Below, one piece after another: positions 1-8,166 of a stretch of 62,231 nucleotides of DNA. Below the pieces are notes generated by a model. It worked only from the letters and a program-made list of their open reading frames with translations, was not told where the DNA came from and made no database searches. The DNA is from Planctomycetota bacterium (lineage in GTDB: Bacteria > Planctomycetota > Planctomycetia > Pirellulales > Pirellulaceae). Within the stretch, counting starts at the first letter, position 1. Each line of letters opens with the position of its first letter. A program made the translations under genes and the position numbers. Location: NCBI GenBank assembly GCA_023430365.1, contig JAEZAS010000510.1, positions 1-62,231 of the forward strand. Reading direction: 5' to 3'.

Positions 1-1244
1 GCGTCGTCGACGACGATGCCGATGGCGAGCACGAGACCAAACAAGGTGAGCATATTGATCGAGAAACCCAGCGCCGCCATCGCGGCGAAGGCGCCGATGA
101 TCGTCACGGGCACCGTGGTGGCGGGAATGAGCACCGCCCGCCAGTCCTGGAGGAAGACCAGAATCACGATGAGCACCAACACCCCCGCTTCGATGAGGGT
201 CTTGTAGACCTCATGAATCGACTCTTCGACAAAGATCGTCGTATCGAAGGGGATTTGGTACTCGAGCCCCTGGGGGAAAGTGTGGCTGAGTTCCTCGATC
301 GCCTCGCGAACCCGCTCGGCAACTTGCAAAGCATTGGCGCCGGGCAATTGAAACACGGTCAGCGTCGCCGCGGGCAGGCCGCTGATCTGCGACCACTGGG
401 TGTATTGCTGGGCGCCCAGTTCGACGCGGGCGATGTCCTTGACGCGAGTGACGCGGGCCCCCCCTTCGGGAGTTTGCACCGATTTGACGATGATCTCGCC
501 GAATTGTTCTGGATCGCTGAGGCGACCTTGCGTGGAGACATTGAACTGAAAGCCTTGCCCCTTGGGAGTCGGCGATTGGCCTACCTGACCGGCGGCGACT
601 TGCACGTTCTGTTCGCGGATCGAAGCGAGCACGTCCTCCATCGTGAGGTTGCGGGCTTGCAGGGCGTCTGGATTGATCCAGATGCGCATGCCGTAGCTGC
701 CGATGCCGATCACATTGACGTCACCGACACCAGGCACGCGCGTGAGGGCGTCCTTCACCTGCAAGGCGGCGTAGTTGCTCAGGTAGAGATCGTCGAACTT
801 CTTTTCGGGCGAAACGAGCGAGACGGCGAGAATGATGTTGGTCGATTGCTTCTTCGTCGTGACGCCCTGTCGCTGCACTTCCTCGGGCAAACGAGGCATG
901 GCGACGGCAACCCGGTTCTGCACGAGGACCTGGGCCTGATCGAGATCGGTGCCGACCTCGAACGTGACGGTCAGCTTGTAGGTGCCGTCGCTGGCGCAGG
1001 TGGAGGACAGGTAGAGCATGTCCTCGACGCCGTTCACCTCTTGCTCGATCGGACCGGCAACGGTGTCGGACAGGACCTGAGCGTTGGCGCCCGGATAGAC
1101 GGCCGTCACCATCACGGTCGGAGGGGTGATTTCCGGATACTGCTCGACCGGCAGGGTGATCATCGTCACGGCGCCGACAAGCATCGTGACGATGGCGATC
1201 ACATTCGCAAAGATCGGGCGTTCGACGAAAAACTTCGTGAACAT
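1..1244 (-). CDS. RND efflux permease (HAE1/AcrB type), 3' end beyond window
   Basis: Inner-membrane proton/drug antiporter subunit of a tripartite efflux pump. Only the first 414 of an expected ~1040 residues are inside the window. The protein begins MFTKFFVERPIFANV, the typical first transmembrane segment, followed by a porter domain with the usual PEITPPTV and YPGA segments. The reading frame is open to the edge, where the paired transmembrane-4 aspartates of the proton relay (D413, D414 in the segment IGIVVDDA) are the last complete codons. The ATG at 1244 lies 54 nt after the stop of the adaptor gene, so the two are probably co-transcribed, and the divergent TetR gene is the likely regulator. 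The substrate cannot be told from sequence. Confidence 0.95.
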   Translation of the reverse strand, partial: MFTKFFVERPIFANVIAIVTMLVGAVTMITLPVEQYPEITPPTVMVTAVYPGANAQVLSDTVAGPIEQEVNGVEDMLYLSSTCASDGTYKLTVTFEVGTDLDQAQVLVQNRVAVAMPRLPEEVQRQGVTTKKQSTNIILAVSLVSPEKKFDDLYLSNYAALQVKDALTRVPGVGDVNVIGIGSYGMRIWINPDALQARNLTMEDVLASIREQNVQVAAGQVGQSPTPKGQGFQFNVSTQGRLSDPEQFGEIIVKSVQTPEGGARVTRVKDIARVELGAQQYTQWSQISGLPAATLTVFQLPGANALQVAERVREAIEELSHTFPQGLEYQIPFDTTIFVEESIHEVYKTLIEAGVLVLIVILVFLQDWRAVLIPATTVPVTIIGAFAAMAALGFSINMLTLFGLVLAIGIVVDD

Positions 1245-1298
1245 AGTCTCACTCAGAGAGCCAAAAAGAGGCCGGCCGTGCGGATGTGCGGCCGAAGG

Positions 1299-2639
1299 TT
1301 ACAAACGACCGGCGTAGGAGCCAGGGTCGGCGGTCGAGACCGGTTGGCTCTCGGCGCCCAGGGATTTGGGCGTCACTTTCAAGCCCGGACGAGCGCGGAG
1401 GAGGCCGTCGACAACGACCTTCTCGCCAGCGGCCAACTGGCCTTCCACAACCCGCAGGCCATTGATTTCGACACCCGCCTTCACCGAGCGATGCTCGACG
1501 GTGCCATCGCTGCCGACGACGAGGACGAAATTGCCCGTCTGGTCGGTGCCGAGGGCGCGAACGGGCACCAGCAGGGCGTCGGGACGTTCGCCGATCGGAA
1601 CTCGGACGCGGACGAACATGCCGGGAAGAATGGCGCGATCGGCATTGGCAAACACTCCGCGAGCCTGCAGGGTTCCAGTGCCGGCGTCGATCACCGGGTC
1701 GGTGTAGTCGATCTCGCCTGCGTAGGCGAATTCGCCCTGATTACCGAAGGCGAGTTCGGCCGGCAGCAGATTGCCTTTGCCGCCTGCCGCGAGGCCTTGC
1801 GACGTGAGCTCGCGGGCTCGCAGGAATTCGTCTTCACTCACGTTGGCATAGGCATAGATTGGATCGAGGCGGACGATGGTCGCCAGCACCGAAGCCTGGC
1901 CCGAGCCGACGAGGTTGCCGACGTCGAAGTAGGTCCGGCTGATCCGGCCGTCGATGGGGGCATGCATTCGGCAGTAGCTCAGATCGAGCGAGGCGTTGCG
2001 GACTTCGACTTGGGCGGCCGCCACCTGAGCCTGAGCATCCATGATCTCGGTCTCGTAGGTGGCCGTCGCCTGTTCCAGGGCGGCCCGAGAGCTTTCGACC
2101 TTTGCCTCAGCGGTTTTGCGCGTGGCGATCGTTTTCTCGAGGTCACCCTGCGGGAAGGCGTTGCGTTTGAAGAGGGCTGTATCGCGCTGCTCGTCCTGCC
2201 GGGCGAGCAGCAATTGCGATTCATCGAGAGCGAGCTGAGCCCGAGCGATCTCGCGAGCCTTCGACTCCTGGGCCTGCCGCAAAGCAACCTGGGCGGCCTT
2301 GAGCTTCACTTGAGCCGCTTCAAGCTTGATCTGGAACGGCTCTTCGTCGATCACCAGCAGCAGTTGCCCCTGTTTGACCTCAGCGCCTTCAGTGAAGTGG
2401 ATTTCCTTGAGGAATCCTTGGACGCGGGCTCGCACCTCGACGGTCTCGATCGGCTTCGCTACGCCGCTGAACTCGAGGTACTCGGTCACGGTCTGTTGCA
2501 CCGGCGCTTCGACGGTGACTTCCGGAGGAGGAGGCTCGACGTAGGTGTTCGGCTTTGCGCAGCCGAACAGTAGCAGAATGGGGCTGAAAGCGAGGGCAAA
2601 GCGGGCAAGTTGCATAGACACCGGCAATTTCTTCGACAC
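1299..2639 (-). CDS. RND efflux periplasmic adaptor (membrane fusion protein), lipoprotein
   Basis: Periplasmic adaptor that links the RND permease to an outer-membrane channel. The protein has a positively charged start, a hydrophobic stretch and a lipobox ending LLFGC, so it is probably lipid-anchored. Next come a barrel-sandwich (lipoyl-like) half from about residue 50, a long alpha-helical hairpin (about 95-190) rich in Gln/Ala/Glu, the second lipoyl half (SYCRMHAPIDGRI) and beta-barrel domains. Length (~446 residues) is normal. I prefer GTG at 2639 because an AGGG sits six bases upstream; TTG at 2642 and ATG at 2615 are alternatives that keep the lipobox. It is first in the operon and lies just downstream of a TetR-type operator candidate. 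Confidence 0.93.
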   Translation of the reverse strand: MSKKLPVSMQLARFALAFSPILLLFGCAKPNTYVEPPPPEVTVEAPVQQTVTEYLEFSGVAKPIETVEVRARVQGFLKEIHFTEGAEVKQGQLLLVIDEEPFQIKLEAAQVKLKAAQVALRQAQESKAREIARAQLALDESQLLLARQDEQRDTALFKRNAFPQGDLEKTIATRKTAEAKVESSRAALEQATATYETEIMDAQAQVAAAQVEVRNASLDLSYCRMHAPIDGRISRTYFDVGNLVGSGQASVLATIVRLDPIYAYANVSEDEFLRARELTSQGLAAGGKGNLLPAELAFGNQGEFAYAGEIDYTDPVIDAGTGTLQARGVFANADRAILPGMFVRVRVPIGERPDALLVPVRALGTDQTGNFVLVVGSDGTVEHRSVKAGVEINGLRVVEGQLAAGEKVVVDGLLRARPGLKVTPKSLGAESQPVSTADPGSYAGRL

Positions 2640-2657
2640 CAAGAGCCCTGGTCACTA

Positions 2658-2673
2658 TTGACCGACTGGTAAA
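2658..2673. promoter_or_regulatory. Candidate TetR-family operator, proximal to the adaptor gene
   Basis: The sequence TTGACCGACTGGTAAA has dyad symmetry of the form TT-ACC-N4-GGT-AA. A near copy occurs at 2845-2862 next to the tetR start; over 20 aligned bases the two sites agree at 16. The site lies 19-34 nt upstream of the adaptor start, where a bound repressor would block transcription of the pump. Confidence 0.6.
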
Positions 2674-2728
2674 CATCCTAAGGAGGGTCCAGAAAGTGGT
2701 CAATTGACGGCGGCAGGACTAGGCTTAG

Positions 2729-2783
2729 GTAGCGGAAAGCCGCGTGCGGCGATAAACCGCAAAGAGCCGCCCTTCGCGGCTAC
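2729..2783. repeat. REP-like double hairpin in the pump/regulator intergenic region
   Basis: Contains two perfect small palindromes, GCCGC-GT-GCGGC (2739-2750) and AGCCGC-CCTTC-GCGGCT (2765-2781), inside outer arms GTAGC...GCTAC. The architecture resembles bacterial REP/PU elements. Only one copy was seen in this window, so repeat status is an inference. Confidence 0.35.
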
Positions 2784-2844
2784 ATCTCAAACCTTATGGC
2801 CGCGACGTGTTCGTTGACCGTCTCCTGCGGAGCACCTAAGCTGA

Positions 2845-2862
2845 GTTAACCGGGTGGTAAAC
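2845..2862. promoter_or_regulatory. Candidate TetR-family operator, proximal to tetR
   Basis: GTTAACCGGGTGGTAAAC has arms GTT-ACC-N4-GGT-AAC that match as an inverted repeat on both sides. It lies 24 nt upstream of the tetR ATG and closely matches the site at 2658-2673. This suggests autoregulation together with control of the pump. Confidence 0.6.
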
Positions 2863-2886
2863 ACCCGTCTCGTAAAAGGGAAGGCT

Positions 2887-3576
2887 ATGGGAACACCCGA
2901 ACCACGCACGCGCGATCCACAGGCTGTCCGGACTTTGGTCCTGGATGCGGCCATGAAACTGTTTGCCGATCACGGCTTTGCCGAGACCTCGGTGCGCGAC
3001 ATCTCCCATGCCTCGGGGGTTTCCCATCCGCTCATCCTGCATCACTTCGGCAGCAAGGAAGAGCTGTATAAGGAGGTCAAGCGGCGGGTGGTCGAGGGCT
3101 ACGCGCAGCGGTTTCCCGAAGCAGCTCGCGCCGTGCATCGGCCCGTGAATGTGCGGGCCGAACTGAAACGGCTGATGACCTATCTTGAAGAGAATGAGAT
3201 GGCCTTGCGGTTGTGCGCCCGCACTCGATTGGATGGCGACAACCAAGTTTGGCCAGGCGAACCGGATCTCCTCGATCTGATCTGTCGCCGCATTGAAGTC
3301 GCCCAGCGAAAGAAGCGGTTTCGCAAGGATCTGGATCCCACGCTTACCGGGATCATGATCGTCGGACTCGTCTTCTTTTGGCTAGACAACAAGAAGCACT
3401 TTGCCGAGCGGTTCAAGGGTTTGCCTGGTAACGAGGAGTTTCTCCGGGTCGCGATCACCCTGATCGAACATGGTGTGTTACCACCGGCGTCCAAAGGCGA
3501 AGTAAGGAAGCCGACGGGTAATGTGACTCGCCAACGAAGCACGAAGTCGGCAGCGAGCGCCAGCAAGATTCGGTAA
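2887..3576 (+). CDS. TetR/AcrR family transcriptional regulator
   Basis: DNA-binding repressor of 229 residues. The N-terminal helix-turn-helix is plain: AAMKLFADHGFAETSVRD then ISHASGVSHPLILHHFGSK, the standard TetR recognition region at about residues 18-60. The C-terminal half is a helical ligand-binding domain with a hydrophobic helix (GIMIVGLVFFWL) and a basic tail. ATG at 2887 is chosen over an in-frame GTG at 2854 because GGGAAGG lies just upstream and homologues begin near here. It is divergent from the RND operon, the classic arrangement for a local pump repressor. The inducer is unknown. Confidence 0.93.
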   Translation: MGTPEPRTRDPQAVRTLVLDAAMKLFADHGFAETSVRDISHASGVSHPLILHHFGSKEELYKEVKRRVVEGYAQRFPEAARAVHRPVNVRAELKRLMTYLEENEMALRLCARTRLDGDNQVWPGEPDLLDLICRRIEVAQRKKRFRKDLDPTLTGIMIVGLVFFWLDNKKHFAERFKGLPGNEEFLRVAITLIEHGVLPPASKGEVRKPTGNVTRQRSTKSAASASKIR

Positions 3577-3738
3577 GGCTCCGGTCGCCCGTAGGCGTTT
3601 CTGTAAGATTGGCGTGTGACCGCTGTATTCGCTGGATAGGACTGCAGCTGAGTTGGGGGCTTTCCAAGGTTATTTCTCAAGCTGGCTCGCGGTGTGCGGT
3701 AGCAGCTCATGAGCAATGCCAGGCGATCGGATTTGAAA

Positions 3739-4749
3739 ATGACAGCTCTTGCAAATATTCCGTTTTCCGTGCTCGATCTAGCGCCGATTGTCGAAGGGGC
3801 TACGGCTGCAGACGCGTTTCGCAATACACTCGATCTGGCGCAGCACGCGGAGCGTTTCGGCTACCACCGATATTGGCTGGCGGAGCATCACAACATAACG
3901 GGCATCGCGAGCGCCGCGACCTCAGTGGTGATTGGCTACGTGGCGGCGGGCACCTCGAAAATTCGAGTGGGCGCCGGCGGCATTATGCTGCCCAACCATT
4001 CCCCGCTCGTGATTGCCGAGCAGTTCGGCACCCTGGAAACACTTTATCCAGGTCGGATTGATCTCGGCCTTGGCCGAGCGCCTGGGAGCGATCAGTTGAC
4101 GGCGCGGGCGATGCGCCGCAGCCTGACAGCGGCTGACACCTTCCCGCAAGACGTGGTGGAATTGCAAAGATACCTGGGGCCCTCGTCAACCTCGCGACCC
4201 ATCCGAGCGATCCCCGGCGAAGGGACGAATGTGCCCATCTGGATTCTCGGGTCGAGCGACTTCGGGGCTCGATTGGCGGCTCAGCTCGGCCTGCCCTACG
4301 CCTTCGCCTCGCACTTCGCTCCCGATCACTTGCTGGAGGCATTGGCGATCTATCGAAGCGAGTTTCAGCCGAGCGAAACCTTGGCCACGCCCTATGCCAT
4401 GGTAGGAGTGAACCTGTTTGCCGCGGACACCGACGACGAAGGCTATCAGTTGTTCACTTCGGTCCAGCAGCAGTTCTTGAATTTGATTCGTGGCGCCCCA
4501 GGACAGACGCCGCCGCCTGTGGAGAGCATGGAGGGCCGGTGGAACTCACTGGAACGGGCTCACGTGGAGCGGATGACGAGAATTTCCGCCGTTGGCGGAC
4601 CGGAGGCAGTTCGGGACGCTCTCGAGAAGATCGTCATCGCGACCGGGGCCAATGAGCTAATGCTCACGGGTCAGATCTACGACCACGCCGCTCGAGTGCG
4701 GTCGTTCGAAATCGCCGCTCAGATCCGTAGGCAAGCCGAGAAGGCCTGA
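3739..4749 (+). CDS. Luciferase-like (LLM class) flavin-dependent oxidoreductase
   Basis: Predicted FMNH2- or F420-dependent monooxygenase with the bacterial-luciferase TIM-barrel fold, 336 residues. Family marks include SVLDLAPI near the N-terminus, YWLAEHHN (strand 2), VGAGGIMLPNHSPL and the LGLGRAPGSD loop, which together are typical of the MsnO8-like group of LLM proteins. The substrate cannot be assigned. ATG at 3739 puts the start eight residues before the conserved SVLDLAP; ATG at 3709 in the same frame is possible, and neither has a clear Shine-Dalgarno. It appears to be a single-gene unit between tetR and a convergent BON gene. Confidence 0.9.
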   Translation: MTALANIPFSVLDLAPIVEGATAADAFRNTLDLAQHAERFGYHRYWLAEHHNITGIASAATSVVIGYVAAGTSKIRVGAGGIMLPNHSPLVIAEQFGTLETLYPGRIDLGLGRAPGSDQLTARAMRRSLTAADTFPQDVVELQRYLGPSSTSRPIRAIPGEGTNVPIWILGSSDFGARLAAQLGLPYAFASHFAPDHLLEALAIYRSEFQPSETLATPYAMVGVNLFAADTDDEGYQLFTSVQQQFLNLIRGAPGQTPPPVESMEGRWNSLERAHVERMTRISAVGGPEAVRDALEKIVIATGANELMLTGQIYDHAARVRSFEIAAQIRRQAEKA

Positions 4750-4760
4750 ATTTGCCTCGG

Positions 4761-5006
4761 CTAGTTCACCGCAACTTCGACGGCGTCGATTAGTCGCTCG
4801 ACGCCGGCTAATGACTGACAGGTGCGAATTGCGAGCTGCCTTTCGTAGAACGACTGCACGCAGCCCCGGATTGTCACACAACCCGCATTAACGACCACCG
4901 CCAGCCGAAGCAGGTTCGGCCGGCGGGTTTCGGCGAGTTGTTCATCAATTCGCTTTTTGAGTTCGCGATCGGTTGCGAAGGAAGCGGGCCCGACTGGAGC
5001 AGACAT
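4761..5006 (-). CDS. Small BON-domain protein
   Basis: An 81-residue protein made of a single BON domain: a helix (DRELKKRIDEQLAE), then VVVNAGCVTIRGCVQSFYER and a C-terminal helix-strand ending IDAVEVAVN. BON domains are thought to bind membranes or other hydrophobic ligands. No signal peptide is visible, so it is probably cytoplasmic. It begins 45 nt after the stop of the P-II gene on the same strand and is probably transcribed with it from the sigma-54 promoter. Planctomycetes often have several such short BON proteins; the role here is unknown. Confidence 0.8.
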   Translation of the reverse strand: MSAPVGPASFATDRELKKRIDEQLAETRRPNLLRLAVVVNAGCVTIRGCVQSFYERQLAIRTCQSLAGVERLIDAVEVAVN

Positions 5007-5051
5007 GAACTCATCCTTGGGATAGTGGCGATCGCTCTCTTCGCACAGCCA

Positions 5052-5390
5052 TTACAGGGCGGCAACTCCCGTTTCACCCGTGCGAATGCGAACGACGTTC
5101 GAGATATCGGAACAAAAAATCTTGCCGTCGCCGATTTGGCCCGTTTGGGCCGCTTTGATGACAGCGTCGAGCACTTTGTCTTGCACCGCCTTGTCGACGA
5201 TGATTTCCACCTTCAGTTTGGGGACGAAGTCGATCTTGTATTCAGCGCCCCGGTAGGTTTCTTTCTGCCCTTTCTGCCGACCAAAGCCGCGGACTTCGGT
5301 CACCGTCATGCCGTGGTAACCGAGCGAAACCAGAGCTGCCTTGATCTCGTCAATCTTGTGATGCCGAACAATTGCTTCAATTTTGACCAT
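5052..5390 (-). CDS. glnB: P-II family nitrogen regulatory protein (GlnB/GlnK type)
   Basis: Small trimeric signal protein that senses 2-oxoglutarate and ATP/ADP and controls nitrogen assimilation proteins. The 112-residue protein carries the family landmarks: MVKIEAIVR start, T-loop GRQKGQKETYRGAEY including the modifiable tyrosine, B-loop TGQIGDGKIF, and C-loop arginines in VVRIRTGE. It therefore looks fully competent for nucleotide binding and uridylylation. A consensus sigma-54 promoter lies upstream and the BON gene follows. The GlnB versus GlnK choice cannot be made because neither amtB nor glnA is in view. Confidence 0.95.
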   Translation of the reverse strand: MVKIEAIVRHHKIDEIKAALVSLGYHGMTVTEVRGFGRQKGQKETYRGAEYKIDFVPKLKVEIIVDKAVQDKVLDAVIKAAQTGQIGDGKIFCSDISNVVRIRTGETGVAAL

Positions 5391-5764
5391 CGATAGTGAC
5401 TCTCAGGAAATATGTTGACCCGCAAGGACAAGTGCCCTGCCGCCTCAAGCCATTGCGTCGGCCCAATTGCAACAGGTGTGCCATTAGCCAGCACGATCAT
5501 GACTGCTGCGTCCGAAGCACTGACAGGGCAAGAGCTAACGTGCTCTTAGCTCGGTTGAAATTGCCCCGGCGAGCACCTACAACTTCGACATGTCGCCTAA
5601 TGCCTGAGCGAGCCTGCCAGATTTTGATGCAGCCCTAGGCCGTGGTCGGACGAGACTATTGCGATGCGAAGTCAAACCAGACGCGGCAGGCGTGGTGGCT
5701 TTGCTTTACACCATCAGCTGAACACCCCATACTGGTCCGCCTTACCGAAAGGGAGAGAGCACGG
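5391..5764. other. Intergenic region between P-II and the sugar isomerase
   Basis: A 374-bp divergent intergenic region. It holds the sigma-54 promoter for the leftward P-II gene. The right half presumably carries a promoter for the isomerase, but I could not identify a convincing -35/-10 pair. No coding signal was seen. Confidence 0.5.
5468..5483 (-). promoter_or_regulatory. Sigma-54 (-24/-12) promoter of the P-II gene
   Basis: The minus strand reads TGGCACACCTGTTGCA, a full match to the sigma-54 consensus TGGCAC-R-N4-TTGCW with correct GG-GC spacing. Transcription would begin near 5457, giving a leader of about 65 nt before the P-II ATG at 5390. A sigma-54 gene (rpoN) is present at 48167-49660. 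The needed enhancer-binding activator is not in this window. Confidence 0.85.
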
Positions 5765-6583
5765 ATGGCCGAGTTGGCGATGACGGAGATGACGACCTAT
5801 CGTTGGTCGTTTGAGCAGGATGTACAGCAGTATCGCGCGGCCGGGATCACGGCGTTGGGGGTCTGGCGACAAAAACTCGGGGATTGTGGCGAAGGTCGCG
5901 GCATCGAATTGCTCGCCAACCACGGGATGAAGGTATCCAGCCTGCATTGGGCTGGCGGTTTTACCGGGAGCGACGGCCACACCCACTCCGAAAGCATTGA
6001 GGACGCGAAAGACGCCATTCGCCTCGCCCGCCGACTGGATGCGGGTTGCCTGGTGATGCATAGCGGGGCGCGTGGAGTTCATACGCACAACCATGCCCGG
6101 CGATTGTTCCGCTCGGCTGTCGATCGTCTCCTTCCTGTAGCGGAATCGGAAGGGATTACTTTGGCCGTGGAGCCGATGTCACGAGAGTGCTGCGCCGAAT
6201 GGACTTTTCTGAATTCCATGGATGAGGCACTCGAGTTAGTCGACGCATACCACCATCCGCGGTTGAAGTTGGTTTTCGACTGCTACCACTGGGGATATGA
6301 AGCACATACGATCGAGCGGCTTCCGGAAATCGTCGACCGCACAGCCCTGATCCAGCTGGGTGACGCTCGCCGGCCGCCGCAAAGCGAGCAAAACCGAGCC
6401 CCACTCGGAGAAGGGGAACTGCCCCTGCCCACACTCATTCGCACAGCTCTCCAGGCTGGATATGACGGCTATTTTGAGGTGGAACTGCTTGGGGAAGAAA
6501 TCGAATCGATCGACTACGAGCAGATCCTCACACGGTCCAAGCGGGCATTCTCTGAATGGACCGATGGCAGCCGGGCCCTGTGA
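5765..6583 (+). CDS. Sugar phosphate isomerase/epimerase (xylose isomerase-like TIM barrel)
   Basis: A 272-residue AP-endonuclease-2/xylose-isomerase-like barrel. Metal-ligand segments are visible: LAVEPMS (Glu), KLVFDCYHWG (Asp and His), LIQLGDARRP and the final FEVELLGEE. This metal-binding pattern is shared by many sugar isomerases and inosose dehydratases. The exact substrate is not assignable. ATG at 5765 is preceded by GGGAGAG at good spacing; an in-frame start at 5642 would add 41 residues with no family similarity. It stands alone, convergent with the PQQ lipoprotein gene. Confidence 0.88.
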   Translation: MAELAMTEMTTYRWSFEQDVQQYRAAGITALGVWRQKLGDCGEGRGIELLANHGMKVSSLHWAGGFTGSDGHTHSESIEDAKDAIRLARRLDAGCLVMHSGARGVHTHNHARRLFRSAVDRLLPVAESEGITLAVEPMSRECCAEWTFLNSMDEALELVDAYHHPRLKLVFDCYHWGYEAHTIERLPEIVDRTALIQLGDARRPPQSEQNRAPLGEGELPLPTLIRTALQAGYDGYFEVELLGEEIESIDYEQILTRSKRAFSEWTDGSRAL

Positions 6584-6601
6584 AGCTAGTTGGCGGCGCT
6601 C

Positions 6602-8068
6602 TTATTGCTTCTCCGGAATAAGCTCCAGGCAAACGAGCCGATCGTCGCCGCGCAGGTAGAGCAGTCCGTGCGAGACAACTGGCGCCGTCCAGGCCGGGTA
6701 TTTGAGCAAGGCAGCGCTACGGGCAAAGCCTTCCGGGACCGGCCCTTCTTGTGGTCGCTGGAGCGTTGTTTCAGCAACCAGGTCGTACTTCTCTGGCGTG
6801 GCCTTAATCAACTGCAATGTGCCGTACTCGCCGAGCGAGAGGAAGTGGCCATCGATATAGGTAAGGCTCGTTCGTGTCAGTCCCGGCTCGGACCACATCA
6901 CCTTGCCCGTCTTCCACTCGATGCATCGCAGTTCGGCGTTTTCCGTGTGCCGACCGCTGCAGCCATAGAGATAGCCTTCATGAAAGACAGGGGTGTTCCA
7001 GTGAGCTTGCATCGCCTTGTCACGCTTTCGCAGATCGTCCTGCCAAACCACGCGATGTTCGCCCGGCTTAACTGATAGGAGCGCCGCCCCTGGGCCATAG
7101 GTTTCGCTAATCAGCACTTCATTCCCATGGACCGTCGGCATAGCGGCATTCACGCTTTCCAGCGACTTCGCGCGCCATGGGAACTGAAAATCGACATCGC
7201 CGTTTCGGGGATCGAATCCGACAAGTCCACCACGACAAAAGGCAAAACACCAGGGCCGATCATCGATCATCGCCAATTTCATCGATGCATAGCTGGCGAG
7301 TTCGTCGGTGATCTTGTAGCGGACCTGGCCAGTCACCTTGTCGAATGCGACGATCCCCGACCCGTTTCCCGTGACGTAGTCGAGCCGCCCTGGCGGCAAC
7401 TTCTGATCCTCCTCGGGGCTGCCTCCCACCATCACGAGCAAGAGATCGCCGTGAACGACTGGGTTACTGCCCACGCCGAAGAAGTTCTGGATGACGCCAA
7501 AATCTTTCTTCGTATCCACCTTCCAGAGCAGCGTCCCATCGACGGCCTTCAAGGCCAGCAGCATGCCGTCGACTCCGTAGGCGTACACTCGGTCGCCGTC
7601 GACTATCGGCGAGCAGCGCGGGCCGTTGTTATAACCATACAGGTCGTCGTACTCAGTGTTGTACTCGTAGCGCCAAAGTTCCTCGCCCGTTTCGGCGTTC
7701 AGCGCATAGACGCGTCCCTTGTCGCCAAACCGGTCAAACTGAAAGAACCTCCCGCGACTGATCGAGCCGATTCCGTAGCTCGTCCCCAATTTACGCTGCC
7801 ACACGATGCGCAGGCCCGATTCTGGCCAGTTCTTCAGAATGCCAGTTTCGGGCGACTTGCCATCTCCGTTGGGACCCAGAAAAGACGGCCAATCGCTTCC
7901 TTGTTTGCGAGTCCAGAGGCTCAGCAGAGTCGAATCGTTGACGGAAATAGGCGGTTTCACTGAAGCCGAAGGGGTATCGGCCACCTGGGCATGCGTCGTT
8001 GAGCCAGAGCCACATCCGAGCCATGCTGCACAGAGCAACGAAATGCCAATGAGTTCAACCGGTTTCAT
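6602..8068 (-). CDS. PQQ-like beta-propeller lipoprotein
   Basis: A 488-residue exported protein with a lipobox (AAWLGC, Cys19). Its eight-bladed propeller repeats show the blade pattern of hydrophobic strands with GxxxxALNAxTGEELWRY (about residue 130), VDGMLLALKAVDGTLLWK and GIVAFDKVTGQVRYK. This is the PQQ-like/BamB-fold family that is greatly expanded in planctomycetes. No PQQ-dehydrogenase catalytic motif was recognised, so it is more likely structural or ligand-binding than an alcohol dehydrogenase. It is divergent from arfB, with 98 bp between the starts. Confidence 0.9.
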   Translation of the reverse strand: MKPVELIGISLLCAAWLGCGSGSTTHAQVADTPSASVKPPISVNDSTLLSLWTRKQGSDWPSFLGPNGDGKSPETGILKNWPESGLRIVWQRKLGTSYGIGSISRGRFFQFDRFGDKGRVYALNAETGEELWRYEYNTEYDDLYGYNNGPRCSPIVDGDRVYAYGVDGMLLALKAVDGTLLWKVDTKKDFGVIQNFFGVGSNPVVHGDLLLVMVGGSPEEDQKLPPGRLDYVTGNGSGIVAFDKVTGQVRYKITDELASYASMKLAMIDDRPWCFAFCRGGLVGFDPRNGDVDFQFPWRAKSLESVNAAMPTVHGNEVLISETYGPGAALLSVKPGEHRVVWQDDLRKRDKAMQAHWNTPVFHEGYLYGCSGRHTENAELRCIEWKTGKVMWSEPGLTRTSLTYIDGHFLSLGEYGTLQLIKATPEKYDLVAETTLQRPQEGPVPEGFARSAALLKYPAWTAPVVSHGLLYLRGDDRLVCLELIPEKQ

Positions 8069-8166
8069 GTCCTACTCCGTGGAGTAACCCGATCGGCAGC
8101 CGGGTACGCGACCGCATCAAAAGCGCGTATTATGAAGCGACAGCCCCAAGCCCTGCAATCGCCATC

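Noticed and set aside
213..2573. Plus-strand open frame of 786 codons
   Set aside because: It is antisense to the RND permease and adaptor genes, both of which have clear family motifs. The product is low-complexity Arg/Gly/Asp-rich sequence with no recognisable domain, a GC-rich shadow.
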